Assembly: GCF_016405985.1 (NCBI RefSeq) | Contig: NZ_JAEFCF010000031.1 | Span: forward strand, 1 to 64,000 | DNA: 64,000 nt | Direction of reading: 5' to 3' | Source: Paracoccus sp. IB05 | Lineage (GTDB): Bacteria; Pseudomonadota; Alphaproteobacteria; Rhodobacterales; Rhodobacteraceae | In this document: piece by piece, positions 16,482-25,253 of the stretch | Numbering within the stretch: position 1 is the first letter of the stretch | Layout: every line of letters begins with the position of its first letter | Notes under the pieces: generated by a model | What the model was told of the DNA's origin: nothing | The model's database searches: none | Seen by the model: the letters and a program-made list of their open reading frames with translations, nothing else | Position numbers and translations under genes: made by a program

Positions 16482-17726
16482 TCACTCCGCGCGCAGATCG
16501 CGCAAGACATCCGGGCTGGCATAGCCATCCGCCACCAGCCCGCGCGCCTTTTGCCAGGCCTTGACCGCGGCCACCGTCTTCGGCCCGATCCGTCCGTCAA
16601 CACCGCCCGCGTCAAAGCCGGCGGCAGTCAGACGCTGCTGGACCTCCTTGCGCTCGTCAAGCGTCAGCGCCTTCCACTGCCGTGGCCAGCTGGCCGCAAT
16701 GGTCGCGCCGCCCGCGATCCGGTCCGCCAGATGGCCAATCGCGATCACATAGGCATCGGCAGGGTTATAGCTCTCGATCGCCTGGAAATTCGGCCAGATT
16801 GCGAAGGCCGCACCCCTGGCCCCGGCAGGCACCAGGATCGACACCCGCGCGCCCTCTGGCCAGTCCCCCGCCACCGGCTTCACGCCAAGCGCCGCCCAGT
16901 CCGAAACCGGTTTCACCACCTGTTCAGAGGTCAGATCATAGTCGAATCCCTCGGGCAGCTGCACCTCCATCCCCCAGGGGACGCCTGTCGCCCAGCCATG
17001 CTTCGCCAGGTAATGCGCCGCCGAGGCCAGCGCGTCGGCTGGATCGTCGGACCACAGGTTTCGCCGCCCGTCGCCATCGAAATCCACCGCATAATCGCGC
17101 CAGGAGGTCGGCATGAACTGGGTATGCCCCATCGCGCCGGCCCAGCTGCCCTGCATCTGTGCGCGCGAAATTTCGCCGGCTTCGATGATCTTCAGCGCCT
17201 CGATCAGCTGCGCGCCGAAAAACGCCTCGCGCCGCCCGTCATAGGTCAGCGTCGCCAGCGCCGAGATCGTGTCGGTCGTGCCGCGAAAGCTGCCGTAAGA
17301 GGTCTCAAGCCCCCAGACCGCCAGCACAATTTCCTTCCGCACTCCGAATTTCGCCTCGATCCGGGCCAGCAGATCCGCATGTTTCTCAGCCGCCGCGCGG
17401 CCCATCGCCACCCGCTCATCCGAGACGGCAATGTCGAGATAATCCCAGATCGTGCGGGTAAACTCATTCTGGTTGCGGTCGCCGCGCAGGACATCGGGCA
17501 GGAACTCCGCCGCGCGCATTTCGCGGTCCCAGACCGGCGCCGGAACACCTGCCTCCAGCGCTTTGCCGCGATAGGCGCCAATCCAGGCGCGGAACCCCGC
17601 TGCACTTTCGCTTTCGCGCCCCACGGTTAGACTGCCCTCCGTGTCTTCGATGGTCTGGGCGTGAACCGCCGGCCCCATGGCGGGAGACGCCAGCATCAGC
17701 GCCGCCGCAAGGGCGAGCGGTTTCAT
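16482..17726 (-). CDS. Lytic murein transglycosylase (MltB type) with peptidoglycan-binding domain
   Basis: Periplasmic enzyme of 414 residues that cleaves the glycan strand of peptidoglycan. The signal peptide ends near residue 23 (VHAQ). The catalytic domain has WGLETSYGSF (catalytic Glu), GSWAGAMGHTQFMPTSW and the DFDGDGRRNLW loop. The C-terminal 60 residues form a peptidoglycan-binding domain (VQQRLTAAGFDAGGVDGRIG). There is no lipobox, so it is probably soluble. Its ATG overlaps the rnr stop by 4 bases, so it is translated with rnr. Confidence 0.95.
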   Translation of the reverse strand: MKPLALAAALMLASPAMGPAVHAQTIEDTEGSLTVGRESESAAGFRAWIGAYRGKALEAGVPAPVWDREMRAAEFLPDVLRGDRNQNEFTRTIWDYLDIAVSDERVAMGRAAAEKHADLLARIEAKFGVRKEIVLAVWGLETSYGSFRGTTDTISALATLTYDGRREAFFGAQLIEALKIIEAGEISRAQMQGSWAGAMGHTQFMPTSWRDYAVDFDGDGRRNLWSDDPADALASAAHYLAKHGWATGVPWGMEVQLPEGFDYDLTSEQVVKPVSDWAALGVKPVAGDWPEGARVSILVPAGARGAAFAIWPNFQAIESYNPADAYVIAIGHLADRIAGGATIAASWPRQWKALTLDERKEVQQRLTAAGFDAGGVDGRIGPKTVAAVKAWQKARGLVADGYASPDVLRDLRAE

Positions 17727-19984
17727 TTCCGCCGCCTCACCACCCGGCGCTTCGCCGCCTCTGCCGCCCGCGCCTTGCCAAGCGCGCGTTTCGGCGCGCG
17801 GCCCCGGCCCTTCGCGGCACGCCCCGAAGGCAAAGCGCGGTCTTCCAGTTCGACAAGCTCAAGGATCAGCCCGCCGGTCACCGGCACGGCTTCGGCCAGG
17901 CGCACTTTGACCTTCTGGCCGATGCCGATGGTCAGGCCGGTATCGGCCCCCATCAGGGTCTGGCTTTCGGGGGCGAAATGGAAGAATTCGCGCCCGACCT
18001 CGCGGATCGGCACCAGCCCGTCGGCACCGGTCTCGTCAAGCTTCACGAAAAGCCCGAAGCGCTGCACCCCGGCGACGCGGCCGGTAAAGACTGCGCCGAC
18101 CCGGTCCGAGAGATAGGCAGCCAGATAGCGGTCGACCGTGTCCCGCTCGGCTGCCATCGAGCGGCGCTCGGCATCCGAGATCAGCTTGCCGGTCTCGCCG
18201 AGGTTCTCCATGTCGAAATCCGACAGGCCATCCGGCGTGTTCTTTGGTCCGAGGCCCAGCCCCCGGATCAGCGCGCGATGCACGATCAGGTCGGCATAGC
18301 GGCGGATGGGAGAGGTGAAATGCGCGTAATTCTTCAGCGCCAGCCCGAAATGGCCGAAATTCTCGGGCGCGTAATAGGCCTGGGTCATCGAGCGCAGGGT
18401 CGAGATATTGATCAGCTCGTCAAATTCCGAGCCTTCGGCCTGTTTCAGCAGCTGGTTCAGATGCGAGGTTTTCAGCACCTGCCCCTTGGCCAGCGTAAAG
18501 CCGGAGCTTTCCGCCACTTCGCGAAGGCTTTCCAGCTTGTCGGGCGAGGGTTCTTCATGAACGCGGTATAGCAAAGGCTGCTTCACCCGCTGCAATTCTT
18601 CGGCGGCGGCGACATTCGCCATCACCATGCATTCCTCGATCAGCTTATGCGCGTCGAGCCGGTCCTTGAAATCGACCGCCAGAACCTTGCCCTCGTCTGA
18701 CAGAACGATCTGGCGTTCGGGCAGATCCAGATCCAGCGGCTGACGCAAGGCCCGCCCGCGTTTCAGCGCGTCATAGCAGGCGTAAAGCACTTTGAGCTGC
18801 GGCAAAAGCGCCCCGGTCGCGGCATCGGGCTGGCCGTCAATCGCGCGCTGAACCTGGCCATATTCAAGGCTGCCCTTTGACCGCATCACGCCCCGCGTAA
18901 AGCGATGCGCGATCTTTTGCCCCGAGGAATTGACCCGCATTCTGACCGCCATACAGGGCCGGTCGACATGTTCGTGCAACGAACACAGATCGCCCGACAG
19001 CGTATCGGGCAGCATGGGCACCACTCGGTCGGGGAAATAGGTCGAATTGCCCCTGCGCCGCGCCTCACGGTCGAGGGCCGAGCCCGGGCGGACATAATTC
19101 GCCACATCGGCAATCGCGACCCAAAGGACAAAGCCGTCCGGATTGCCCGGCTCGTCATCAACCAGCGCCAGCACCGCATCATCACGGTCGCGCGCGTCCT
19201 GGGGGTCGATGGTGACAAGGTCGAGGCCCCGCAGATCTTCGCGATGTGCCATGGTAAAGGGCGGCGCGTTATCGGCCTCCTCCACCGCCTTGTCGGGGAA
19301 CTGATCGGGGATGCCGTGCTGATGGATCGCGATCAGCGAGACCGCGCGCGGCCCCGCCGGATCGCCCAGCCGCGCCAGGATCTTCGCCTGCGGCAGGCCC
19401 ATGCGGCGTGGGCCTGTGGCCTCGCCCTCGACCAGCTCGCCGTCTTTCGCGCCCATATCGCCATCGGGCAAGACCCGCCATTCCTTGTCCTGGCCCTTGT
19501 CGATCGGCACGATCCGCCCGCCATCGGATCCTTTGCGGAACACGCCCAGCACCTTCAGCGGGTTCGACCCGATCCGCCGGATCAGCCGCGCTTCCCAGAC
19601 GTAATCGTCAAGATAGACCCGCGCGAGCCGCGCCAGAATCCGGTCGCCGGCCCCCAGGGTCGGGTCACCCTTTTTCGCGATGATCAGGATACGGCCGGTA
19701 TCGGGATCAATGCCTTCCTCCATCGCTTCGGCGAAAAGATCGCCCGCCGCATCGGGCGGCAACACCTTCAGCAGCGCGACCGGCGGCAGCTCGCCTTTCG
19801 GCAGGAAGCGGCGCGCGCGTTTCGCGAGATCCCCCTCGGCCTCCATCTCGCGCAACAGGCGTTTCAGCGCGTTGCGCTCATCGGCCTTCACGCCGAAGGC
19901 TTTCGCGATGTCGCGTTTCGACGACAGGCCGGGATTATCGGTGATCCATTGACGGATCTGCTCTTTGGACGGGATCTGGCTCAT
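17723..19984 (-). CDS. rnr: Ribonuclease R
   Basis: 3'-5' exoribonuclease of 753 residues that degrades structured RNA. Domain order: an N-terminal winged-helix region (residues 1-70), cold-shock RNA-binding domains, the RNB catalytic domain with DPQDARDRDDAV (metal-binding Asp residues near 260), an S1 domain (VGAVFTGRVAGVQRFGLFV) and a basic C-terminal tail rich in Lys, Arg and Ala. It is the first gene of the pair with the lytic transglycosylase. The start ATG at 19984 has no strong ribosome site. It is divergent from the small gene at 20109. Confidence 0.96.
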   Translation of the reverse strand: MSQIPSKEQIRQWITDNPGLSSKRDIAKAFGVKADERNALKRLLREMEAEGDLAKRARRFLPKGELPPVALLKVLPPDAAGDLFAEAMEEGIDPDTGRILIIAKKGDPTLGAGDRILARLARVYLDDYVWEARLIRRIGSNPLKVLGVFRKGSDGGRIVPIDKGQDKEWRVLPDGDMGAKDGELVEGEATGPRRMGLPQAKILARLGDPAGPRAVSLIAIHQHGIPDQFPDKAVEEADNAPPFTMAHREDLRGLDLVTIDPQDARDRDDAVLALVDDEPGNPDGFVLWVAIADVANYVRPGSALDREARRRGNSTYFPDRVVPMLPDTLSGDLCSLHEHVDRPCMAVRMRVNSSGQKIAHRFTRGVMRSKGSLEYGQVQRAIDGQPDAATGALLPQLKVLYACYDALKRGRALRQPLDLDLPERQIVLSDEGKVLAVDFKDRLDAHKLIEECMVMANVAAAEELQRVKQPLLYRVHEEPSPDKLESLREVAESSGFTLAKGQVLKTSHLNQLLKQAEGSEFDELINISTLRSMTQAYYAPENFGHFGLALKNYAHFTSPIRRYADLIVHRALIRGLGLGPKNTPDGLSDFDMENLGETGKLISDAERRSMAAERDTVDRYLAAYLSDRVGAVFTGRVAGVQRFGLFVKLDETGADGLVPIREVGREFFHFAPESQTLMGADTGLTIGIGQKVKVRLAEAVPVTGGLILELVELEDRALPSGRAAKGRGRAPKRALGKARAAEAAKRRVVRRRK

Positions 19985-20108
19985 GTCTCAGACCTAGCAC
20001 GCGCCTTGCCAGCCGGGAAGCGGATGCTTGACAGGCTGCGCTTTCACGCGCTTATGCGGGCCAGTCCGCAGCCCCCCGCTGCTGCAGCCCCCGCCGCAGG
20101 AGGTCGAT

Positions 20109-20441
20109 ATGGCGCCGAAAAAGCCGCAGGAAAAGACACCGGAAGAGCTGTTTCTGCAGCCGCTGGCGCGTCTTGCGGGTGAGGATCCGGAGATAGAGGC
20201 GCTGGTCTTCTGGGGCGATGCCGATGGCTGGCCGGCGCTGCCCTCCGAGGCGCTGGAAAGCGAAGAGATCATCTTCTGGGCCGAAGGGCTGATCCCCGAG
20301 GGCTTCCACCTTGAATGGCGGGTGATTGCCGGGCCGGATGGCACCAGCCCGGATCACATCCGCCTTTACGCCTGGGAAACAGGCGCAGCCCCGCCCGAAG
20401 GCGACGCGGCGGTTCTTGCCCAGGCGCGCTGGCCTGACTGA
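20109..20441 (+). CDS. Conserved hypothetical acidic protein
   Basis: Protein of 110 residues that I do not recognise. It has no signal peptide or membrane helix and is strongly acidic and Trp-rich (ALVFWGDADGWPALP, EEIIFWAEGLIP, FHLEWRVIAG). The reading frame is supported by a perfect ribosome site (AGGAGG, 6 bases before ATG 20109) and by normal codon use. It stands alone between the divergent rnr and the convergent CAP-domain gene, whose 3' end is only 3 bases away. No function is proposed. Confidence 0.75.
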   Translation: MAPKKPQEKTPEELFLQPLARLAGEDPEIEALVFWGDADGWPALPSEALESEEIIFWAEGLIPEGFHLEWRVIAGPDGTSPDHIRLYAWETGAAPPEGDAAVLAQARWPD

Positions 20442-20444
20442 GGT

Positions 20445-20927
20445 TCAGCCGCCGCGCGGACGACCCCCGACAAAGACGTAATAGGCCTTGCCCTGCGCTA
20501 TGGTGATTTCAAACCCCATCTCGGTGATCTGGGGGTTGAGCAGATTGGCCAGATGCTGAGACGAACCCTGCCAGAGCCGTGCCGCCGTTCCCGAACTGGG
20601 CGCCGCAGTGCTGGTCGCCACGTTCTCCGTCGCGGTCTTGAGCCCGTAGCCCACCTTTTTCAGCCGCGACTTCAGCGTCGATCCGTTCGAGCCCTTATGG
20701 CCCATGAACGCATTTTTCGACATGTCACAGGCGTGACTCGTGGCGGCACTGTCAAGTTTTCCGTTCATTTGCAGAGGGCCAAGCCCGCGATCCGCGCGTA
20801 ACCCATTGACCCATTTCGTGAATTCCTGACGAATTTGCTGCCGATCCCCCGCGGCTGTACAGGCGAGGGCAGGAACAGACATCGCGAAAAAGGCGACCGT
20901 CAGGGACGGCAACAGTGAGAATCTCAT
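20445..20927 (-). CDS. Secreted CAP-domain (SCP/PR-1-like) protein
   Basis: Exported protein of 160 residues. The signal peptide (about 1-22, ending VPALA-C) is followed by a CAP domain with conserved features NGLRADRGLGPLQMN, ATSHACDMSKNAFMGHKGSNG and GYGLKTATENVA, and a final AYYVFVGGRP strand. Bacterial CAP proteins are extracytoplasmic and their biochemical role is mostly unknown. An ATG 15 bases earlier (20942) is possible; I prefer 20927 because it gives a cleaner signal peptide. Neither start has a strong ribosome site. It has its own transcript downstream of the trcR terminator. Confidence 0.87.
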   Translation of the reverse strand: MRFSLLPSLTVAFFAMSVPALACTAAGDRQQIRQEFTKWVNGLRADRGLGPLQMNGKLDSAATSHACDMSKNAFMGHKGSNGSTLKSRLKKVGYGLKTATENVATSTAAPSSGTAARLWQGSSQHLANLLNPQITEMGFEITIAQGKAYYVFVGGRPRGG

Positions 20928-21030
20928 GCCAATATCATCCACGCTGAAAAGAAAAATCGGACAGAATCAGCCCCGCTGATCCTTTTTGATTATAAATGAC
21001 CAAACCGGTTCAACTAAGACGTGTCAAAAT

Positions 21031-21052
21031 AAAACCGGGCAGAATGCCCGGT
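21031..21052 (-). terminator. Rho-independent terminator of the TrcR gene
   Basis: Read on the minus strand, the stem ACCGGGC/GCCCGGT with a 5-base loop is followed by TTTATTTT. It lies 60 bases after the stop of the DUF1013 gene. Confidence 0.82.
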
Positions 21053-21111
21053 TCTCGCCTATTTCACGACAAATGCCGCACAGAGGGTGTCTCTGTCTGG
21101 CTCAGTCCGGC

Positions 21112-21879
21112 TTAGTGACGGCCAGGCTCGTCGTCTTCGTCATCATCCTGACCGCCCGAAGGCATCGTGAAGAAGCTGTCGGCATCCGAGAAATCCTTCT
21201 CTTCCGCCTCTTCCTCTTCGACGGGCTGCTCCTCGCCAAAGACCTCAAGCCCGGTGAGAGCGGTCTCGACACGCGCGACGGGCTCCATGCCGAGGCTCTG
21301 CTCGGTCGAAACCAGTTTGCGACGCTCGTCATCCGACATCACACCGCCTTCGGCTGCCTTGCGGCGGACGGCCTGCTGCACCGCGGCGTCCAGCTCGGAC
21401 TGGCGGCACAGGCCAAGCGCGACCGGGTCAACCGGGGTGATATGCTGGATGTTCCAATGGGTGCGTTCGCGGATCGACTGGATCGTCGGCTTGGTGGTGC
21501 CAACGAGCTTGCCAATGGCGCCATCCGAGAGTTCTGGGTGGAACTTGACCAGCCAGAGGATCGCCGCCGGACGGTCCTGGCGTTTCGAGAGCGGGGTATA
21601 GCGCGGGCCACGGCGCTTTTCCTCGCCCAGAGCGGCGGCGTTGAATTTGAGCTTGAGCCTGTAGAGCGGGTCTTTCTCGCCACGGTCGATCTCGACCTGT
21701 TCAAGCTGGTTATTGGCGATCGGGTCGAACCCTTTGACGCCACCCCCGACATCACCATCGGCAATGCCCTGAACCTCAAGCTCATGCATGCCGCAGAAAT
21801 CGGCGATCTGTCTGAAGGTCAGGGTCGTGTTGTCCACCAGCCAGACGGCGGTCGCGCGGGCCATAATCGGCTTCGACAT
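21112..21879 (-). CDS. trcR: DUF1013 family protein, cell-cycle transcriptional regulator TrcR type
   Basis: Protein of 255 residues of the alphaproteobacterial DUF1013 family, described as the cell-cycle regulator TrcR. The conserved parts are visible: MARATAVWLVDNTTLTFRQIA, FCGMHELEVQGIADG and the helix-turn-helix-like LVGTTKPTIQSIRERTHWN. The last 45 residues are very acidic (runs of Glu and Asp) and likely disordered. The start at 21879 has AAAGGAAG 7 bases upstream. A terminator follows the gene. The name comes from family resemblance only. Confidence 0.88.
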   Translation of the reverse strand: MSKPIMARATAVWLVDNTTLTFRQIADFCGMHELEVQGIADGDVGGGVKGFDPIANNQLEQVEIDRGEKDPLYRLKLKFNAAALGEEKRRGPRYTPLSKRQDRPAAILWLVKFHPELSDGAIGKLVGTTKPTIQSIRERTHWNIQHITPVDPVALGLCRQSELDAAVQQAVRRKAAEGGVMSDDERRKLVSTEQSLGMEPVARVETALTGLEVFGEEQPVEEEEAEEKDFSDADSFFTMPSGGQDDDEDDEPGRH

Positions 21880-22033
21880 AGGACTTCCTTTCAGCTGCTG
21901 CCCTGATTGCAGGGCTGGCCTTTACAAATCTCTCCCGCGCCGGGAAAACGGCTGTGAACCTTTGGCTCACGTTCTCCGATGTCGGGGAATTACCCTGCCA
22001 TATAGTGCGATTCCTGCGAGAGGGAAAGTAAAA

Positions 22034-22675
22034 TTGCTGCGGATCCTGTCGCTCGTCACCCTGTGCCTGCTGATTGTCTCTCCGGCGAAAGCCGAGGGCG
22101 AGAGGGCGGGCGATTTCGACTATTACGTCATGGCGCTGTCCTGGTCCTCGGGCTGGTGCGAGGCCGAAGGCGATGCGCGCCGCGATCCGCAATGCGATAT
22201 CGGGCGCGGGCTGACCTTCGTGCTGCACGGGCTCTGGCCGCAAAAGGAACAGGGCTGGCCGTCTTATTGCCGCACGGTGGAGCGCGATCCGACCCGGGCA
22301 GAATCTGCGGCTATGGCGGATGTGATGGGCGGCGCCGGTTATGCCTTCTACCAGTGGAAAAAGCACGGGCGCTGTTCGGGTCTCGCGCCGCGTGACTATT
22401 ACGCAAAGGCCCGGGATGCCTATGAAAGCGTCAAAATCCCGCCGGTCTTTGCGCGCATGTCAAAGACGCTGAAAGTGCCGGCCGAGGTGATCGAGGGCGC
22501 CTTTCTCGACTCAAATCCGGCGCTGAAACCCGATCAGGTCACCGTCATCTGCCAGGACGGAGCCATCCGCGAAGTGCGAATCTGCCTGACCAAAGACCTC
22601 GCGCCGCGCCGCTGTGGCGAGGGCGCGATCCGGGATTGCCGGCTGAAAGACGCAGTGCTCGACGCGGTGCGCTGA
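22034..22675 (+). CDS. Ribonuclease T2 family protein, secreted
   Basis: Endoribonuclease of the T2/RNase I family, 213 residues with a signal peptide (1-20, ending AKA-E), so periplasmic or secreted. Active-site block 1 is FVLHGLWPQ (H65) and block 2 is FYQWKKHGRC (H111). Gln stands at the position where the E. coli enzyme has Glu in block 2, a substitution the family tolerates. Several Cys suggest disulfides. The start is TTG at 22034 after GAGAGGG; the ATGs upstream in the frame lie inside the trcR gene and lack support. It is divergent from trcR. Confidence 0.92.
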   Translation: MLRILSLVTLCLLIVSPAKAEGERAGDFDYYVMALSWSSGWCEAEGDARRDPQCDIGRGLTFVLHGLWPQKEQGWPSYCRTVERDPTRAESAAMADVMGGAGYAFYQWKKHGRCSGLAPRDYYAKARDAYESVKIPPVFARMSKTLKVPAEVIEGAFLDSNPALKPDQVTVICQDGAIREVRICLTKDLAPRRCGEGAIRDCRLKDAVLDAVR

Positions 22676-22690
22676 AAGGCACAATCCGGA

Positions 22691-22761
22691 AGCCTCCGGC
22701 GGGAGTATTTAAGTCAAGAGGAAATCGCATTCCCCTGACCCAAATACTCCCGCCGGAGGCG
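22691..22761. repeat. Dispersed repeat, copy 5: inverted pair forming a long hairpin
   Basis: CCTCCGGCGGGAGTATTTAA and GTCAAGAGGAA (22693-22723) face a near-complementary copy ending ATACTCCCGCCGGAGG (to 22759). The layout is the same as at 5463-5531. It lies exactly between the convergent RNase T2 and quinone oxidoreductase genes. Confidence 0.75.
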
Positions 22762-22783
22762 CAGGGTTCAGCCCGCGCTCAGA

Positions 22784-23791
22784 TCAGGAATTCTCGACCT
22801 TCATCACGATCTTCCCGATATGGCCGGGGGATTCGATCCGCTCATGCGCCTTCGCGGCGTCGCGAAGCGTGAATTCGCTGTCGAGCACCACTTTCAGCGC
22901 CCCCCGTGCGATCATCGGCCAGACCTCGCGTTCCAGATCGCGCGCGATCCGGGCCTTGGCGATGTCGCTTTGCGGGCGAAGGGTCGAGCCGGTGATGGTC
23001 AGGCGGCGCATCATCACCTCGGCGAAATTCACCTCGGCTTTGGCGCCTTGCAGGAAGGCGATCTGCACGATGCGGCCATCATCGGCAAGGGCTTTGATAT
23101 TCCTCGGGATATAGCTGCCGCCGACCATATCGAGGATCACATCGGCCCCGCCGATCCTGCGCATTTCCGTCACAAAATCGCGGGTGCGGTAGTTGAAGGC
23201 AGCCTCGGCGCCGAGATCGAGGCAGACCTGGGCTTTCTCATCGCTGCCCGCGGTTGCGAAGACCCGCGCTCCTAGCGCTCCGGCAATCTGGATCGCGGTG
23301 GTGCCAATCCCCGAAGTGCCGCCATGGACAAGGAATTTCTCGCCCGGCCTGAGCCCACCACGCATCACGATATTCGACCAGACGGTGAAGCAGGTCTCGG
23401 GCAGGCAGGCGGCCATTTTCAGCGACATGCCCTGCGGCACCGGCAGCGCATGGGTCTCGTGGCACAGCGCATATTCCGCGTAACCACCGCCCGGGAGCAG
23501 CGCGCAGACCGTCTCGCCTATCTTCCAGCGCGAGACGCCCGGGCCGGTTTCAACCACCGTGCCCGAACATTCCAGCCCGGGCAGCGGCGAGGCATTCGCG
23601 GGCGGCGCATAGGCGCCGGCGCGTTGCAGCGCATCGGGGCGGTTCACCCCGGCATAGGCCACCCGGATCACGATCTGGCCATGGCCCGGCACCGGCACCG
23701 GCAGAGTACAGGGTTGCAGCACATCCGGGCCGCCGGGGGCGACGATCTCGATGGCCTGCATGGAATCAGAGAGTTTGTCGGAAAGGGGCAT
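22784..23791 (-). CDS. NAD(P)H-quinone oxidoreductase (zeta-crystallin-like MDR family)
   Basis: Medium-chain dehydrogenase/reductase of 335 residues of the quinone oxidoreductase group, without zinc ligands. Visible marks are YAGVNRPDALQRAGAY near the N-terminus, GLECSGTVVETG, the nucleotide loop VHGGTSGIGTTAIQIAGALG and GGADVILDMVGG. Enzymes of this group reduce quinones or enoyl compounds with NADPH in the cytoplasm. An internal ATG 10 codons later (MQAIEIV) is an equally reasonable start. The gene follows the COQ9 gene on the same strand after 71 bases, which would fit a quinone link. Confidence 0.92.
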   Translation of the reverse strand: MPLSDKLSDSMQAIEIVAPGGPDVLQPCTLPVPVPGHGQIVIRVAYAGVNRPDALQRAGAYAPPANASPLPGLECSGTVVETGPGVSRWKIGETVCALLPGGGYAEYALCHETHALPVPQGMSLKMAACLPETCFTVWSNIVMRGGLRPGEKFLVHGGTSGIGTTAIQIAGALGARVFATAGSDEKAQVCLDLGAEAAFNYRTRDFVTEMRRIGGADVILDMVGGSYIPRNIKALADDGRIVQIAFLQGAKAEVNFAEVMMRRLTITGSTLRPQSDIAKARIARDLEREVWPMIARGALKVVLDSEFTLRDAAKAHERIESPGHIGKIVMKVENS

Positions 23792-23862
23792 GGGCTTGCT
23801 TTGTCTTTGCGGGCAGGGATGCGGGGGACGGGGCAGTGACGCGGACAGGGGCGGCGGGCGGA

Positions 23863-24564
23863 TCAGAACGGGCGGGGGCCTTTGCCGCCCTTTGCCTCCT
23901 GGCCCGGCAGATCATCGGGCAGGACGGGCGGGCGGATCCGGCCGAGAAATTTCAGCGGTCCCCCCATCAGTGCCTTGCTGATCGGGTTGCTGGCAAGGGC
24001 TGCTTTGGCTTTCTCGAACTGCATGACATTTTCGATGCGGCGGTCGAGGAAATCGCGCGTGGCCTGAAGGCCGGTGCTGTCATCGCCCAGCCAGAACAGA
24101 ACCGTCGCCGCATAGACCGCCGAGAGGCTGAGGCGTTTCGTGTACCAGTTCAGATCATCCGATGTATCGCCAAGCGCGGTCCAGATTGCATCCGCCGTGC
24201 CCCAGATCGCGCGGCTTCCCTCGGCACTGTATTGGGGCAGCGCGAAAAGCGTGGTGCCCCGCCGGACCGCCTCGCGATCCGCGATCTCCAGCCGCAGGAG
24301 CACCGCCCGCGCCACCCGGTCGCGAAACCTCAGCGCGGCCAGATCCTCTTCGGCAAGGATCCGCGCCATCTCACGGTCGCCCCGCATATGCCAGGCCAGT
24401 GCCAGATCGACCCCACCGCGCGGGAAGAGCGCAGCTGCAAGGCCCGGCGCCACCCCCGAATCAGCCGCCGCCGCCTTCAGCGTGGTCTCGGACCAGCCAT
24501 CGAACGCCACATGCGCCAGGGCCGCATCCAGCAGTTTTTCCCTTGCAATCGCCGCTTCCATCAT
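23863..24564 (-). CDS. COQ9 family protein
   Basis: Protein of 233 residues of the COQ9 family, whose members bind isoprenoid lipids and assist ubiquinone biosynthesis. The N-terminus has a TetR-like helix-turn-helix remnant (LLDAALAHVAFDGWSETTLKAAAADSG). The COQ9 core follows (TSDDLNWYTKRLSLSAVYAATVLFWLGDDS and ATRDFLDRRIENVMQFEKAK). I chose the ATG at 24564, since GGAGACG lies directly upstream. It is divergent from rpsU, the arrangement behind the old name 'rpsU-divergently transcribed protein' in alphaproteobacteria. Confidence 0.93.
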   Translation of the reverse strand: MMEAAIAREKLLDAALAHVAFDGWSETTLKAAAADSGVAPGLAAALFPRGGVDLALAWHMRGDREMARILAEEDLAALRFRDRVARAVLLRLEIADREAVRRGTTLFALPQYSAEGSRAIWGTADAIWTALGDTSDDLNWYTKRLSLSAVYAATVLFWLGDDSTGLQATRDFLDRRIENVMQFEKAKAALASNPISKALMGGPLKFLGRIRPPVLPDDLPGQEAKGGKGPRPF

Positions 24565-24622
24565 CGTCTCCGCAGGTCGAAAGGTGGACAGGAGCCCCTG
24601 CATCTGTTATGCGCGCCGGGCC

Positions 24623-24638
24623 TGCACAAATATGTGCA
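24623..24638. promoter_or_regulatory. Operator-like palindrome between COQ9 and rpsU
   Basis: TGCACAAATATGTGCA has perfect 6-base arms around a 4-base AT centre. It lies 31 bases before the rpsU start and about 60 bases before the COQ9 start, so one bound regulator could affect both promoters. No regulator is assigned. Confidence 0.4.
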
Positions 24639-24668
24639 ACTCTAGCTTAGGAAGGTGGTGACAACCAC

Positions 24669-24875
24669 ATGCAGGTCAGCGTCCGCGACAATAACGTCGA
24701 ACAGGCACTCCGTGCTCTGAAAAAGAAGCTGCAGCGCGAAGGCGTTTTCCGTGAAATGAAGCTTAAGCAACATTTCGAGAAACCGTCGGTTAAGAAAGCT
24801 CGCGAGCAAGCCGAAGCGATCCGCCGTGCGCGTAAACTCGCGCGCAAGAAAGCGCAACGCGAAGGCGCACTCTGA
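24669..24875 (+). CDS. rpsU: 30S ribosomal protein S21
   Basis: Basic ribosomal protein of 68 residues, standard for S21, part of the 30S subunit. The N-terminus [20 protein letters not shown] and the basic C-terminal helix are diagnostic. The ribosome site AGGAAGG lies about 12 bases upstream. It appears monocistronic with a terminator about 110 bases downstream. It is divergent from the COQ9 gene. Confidence 0.97.
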   Translation: MQVSVRDNNVEQALRALKKKLQREGVFREMKLKQHFEKPSVKKAREQAEAIRRARKLARKKAQREGAL

Positions 24876-24982
24876 GTTTTACCGCGAGGTAGCTTTGAGG
24901 CGTTTCCCGATCTGGTCCTTCCGGTTTTCCAGAGGATCAGACAGGGACGTGAACACTGGGGCCGTTCGGTCCTTACAAGGTC

Positions 24983-25012
24983 AACCCCCGCCCTCATGGT
25001 TGGGGGTTTTCC
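24983..25012 (+). terminator. Terminator downstream of rpsU
   Basis: Arms AACCCCC and GGGGGTT enclose a 12-base loop and are followed by TTCCTTTTT. It lies about 110 bases after the rpsU stop, leaving a long 3' untranslated region. Confidence 0.72.
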
Positions 25013-25220
25013 TTTTTCGGGTCTCTGAAAGGCCAGGTCCCAGAGCTGTTGTCCTCCAGGGGATCACGAAACCCGCCGCCGAAACACAGAGGAAACCCTT
25101 GTTTCCGGAGACGTTCAGCAAATCCATGATCGTGTCGCCGCCCTCGTCGGGCAGGACAGAAACCTTTTCGCCTGGCTGACGTGCAAAAGCCGCGGGTCAC
25201 AACCGCCCCGCGCCATCGAA

Positions 25221-25249
25221 AACGGCCCGCGAGAGGCGGGCCGTTCTGT
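25221..25249 (-). terminator. Terminator of mscL
   Basis: On the minus strand, a perfect 10-bp stem AACGGCCCGC/GCGGGCCGTT runs into TTTTCG. It starts 9 bases after the mscL stop codon. Confidence 0.85.
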
Positions 25250-25253
25250 CAGA

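Larger units (their letters stand above)
24876..25253. other. Gene-free gap between rpsU and mscL
   Basis: 378 bases without a credible protein gene; the short frames here lack ribosome sites and family likeness. It holds the rpsU terminator (24983-25012) and the mscL terminator (25221-25249). Between these, about 200 bases (25013-25220) remain unexplained. I see no tRNA, SRP RNA core or tmRNA pattern. Confidence 0.6.

Noticed and set aside
20966-20987. Plus-strand terminator (ATCAGC/GCTGAT then T-run)
   Set aside because: No plus-strand gene ends upstream of it, and the stem is only 6 bp; probably chance.
24876-25253. SRP RNA, 6S RNA or tRNA in the rpsU-mscL gap
   Set aside because: The SRP core sequence and a tRNA T-arm pattern are missing, and a 6S-like long stem could not be drawn by eye.
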